A program made the translations under genes and the position numbers. Below the pieces are notes generated by a model. It made no database searches and was not told where the DNA came from. It saw nothing but the letters and a program-made list of their open reading frames with translations. Of a stretch of DNA of 6,618 nt, positions 6,329-6,618 are shown piece after piece (positions within the stretch are counted from its first letter, which is position 1; every line of letters starts with the position of its first letter). This DNA is from Eubacteriales bacterium (GTDB lineage Bacteria; Bacillota; Clostridia; Peptostreptococcales; Acidaminobacteraceae), in NCBI GenBank assembly GCA_030625285.1, contig DAOURC010000036.1, positions 1 to 6,618 on the forward strand, given 5' to 3'.

Positions 6329-6618
6329 TATTTTGCAGCTCCTTTCAAACGATCGATTAATTTTAAATATTCAGCAGTATATTCAGGTTCAGTAACATCT
6401 TTAAATTCACCCATTAATTCTTTTCCTGCTTTTTTCTCTTCAGGTAATTTATCGATTATTTTTATATCAACAAAATTATTTTTTAGGTGTTCCATCATTT
6501 TAACTGGAGAACCAGATTTGTTTTTTCTACCATAGTAAGTTGGACAAATGCTAGCTGCTTCAACTAATGAGAATCCTTTATTTTGAATACCTTTTTTAAT
6601 GTATTTTATTAATTGATT
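6328..6618 (-). CDS. korB: 2-oxoacid:ferredoxin oxidoreductase beta subunit, C-terminal part (KorB type)
   Basis: Only the last 96 codons are in the window; the gene runs in frame past its edge. The translated part begins NQLIKYIKKGIQ, continues KGFSLVEAASICPTYYGRKN and ends DRLKGAAK before a TAA stop at 6330-6328. The CPTYYGRKNKSGSP segment followed by a VKMMEHLK helix is characteristic of the C-terminal region of KorB-type beta subunits. This is the thiamine-diphosphate-binding subunit of the enzyme. The ThDP and 4Fe-4S motifs should lie upstream and cannot be seen. The stop shares one base with the gamma-subunit start (TAATG), so the two are probably translationally coupled. The upstream alpha and possible delta (ferredoxin-like) subunits are expected outside the window. 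Confidence 0.85.
   Translation of the reverse strand, partial: NQLIKYIKKGIQNKGFSLVEAASICPTYYGRKNKSGSPVKMMEHLKNNFVDIKIIDKLPEEKKAGKELMGEFKDVTEPEYTAEYLKLIDRLKGAAK

Noticed and set aside
1..6618. Mobile elements, CRISPR arrays, tRNA or rRNA genes, phage genes
   Set aside because: No transposase, repeat-spacer pattern or RNA gene signature was seen on either strand. Nearly all sequence is accounted for by conserved housekeeping genes.

Overview
The window is AT-rich, and every gene in it lies on the minus strand, so transcription runs from high to low coordinates. Gene content and order point to a low-GC anaerobic Bacillota (Clostridia or Tissierellia type). The main clue is the run cmk - plsC - ispH fused to ribosomal protein S1 domains, a fusion known mainly from Clostridia-like lineages and fusobacteria. 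The 2-oxoacid:ferredoxin oxidoreductase genes fit anaerobic metabolism. The species cannot be named from this sequence.

Layout in transcription order. (1) 6618-4917: the C-terminal end of a KorB-type beta subunit, the KorC-type gamma subunit and an RpiR/SIS-family regulator. They are packed head to tail (1-base overlap, then an 11-base gap) and end in a strong intrinsic terminator at 4901-4926. (2) 4897-1701: a good sigma-A-type promoter (TTGACT, 17-base spacer, TATTAT) drives cmk, plsC and ispH-S1. The junctions overlap or nearly touch, and the ispH-S1/plsC junction is an ATGA overlap. Two hairpins in a row (1662-1691 and 1615-1650) close this operon. (3) 1600-39: miaB stands alone behind an AT-rich promoter region and ends in a terminator hairpin that includes its stop codon. 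(4) Positions 1-20 hold what looks like the ribosome binding site of a next gene outside the window. In many Bacillota that gene is mutS, but it cannot be seen here.

Functionally these are conserved housekeeping genes: 2-oxoacid oxidation with ferredoxin, CMP recycling, phosphatidic acid synthesis, the last step of the MEP isoprenoid pathway joined to an RNA-binding S1 array, and tRNA A37 methylthiolation. No mobile element, CRISPR array, RNA gene or clearly new system was seen. The observations most worth a second look are a Shine-Dalgarno plus ATG at the IspH/S1 linker, which could allow a separate S1 protein to be made; two terminators that overlap the stop codon of the gene they end; and a sugar-phosphate-type regulator placed at the end of a ferredoxin oxidoreductase operon.
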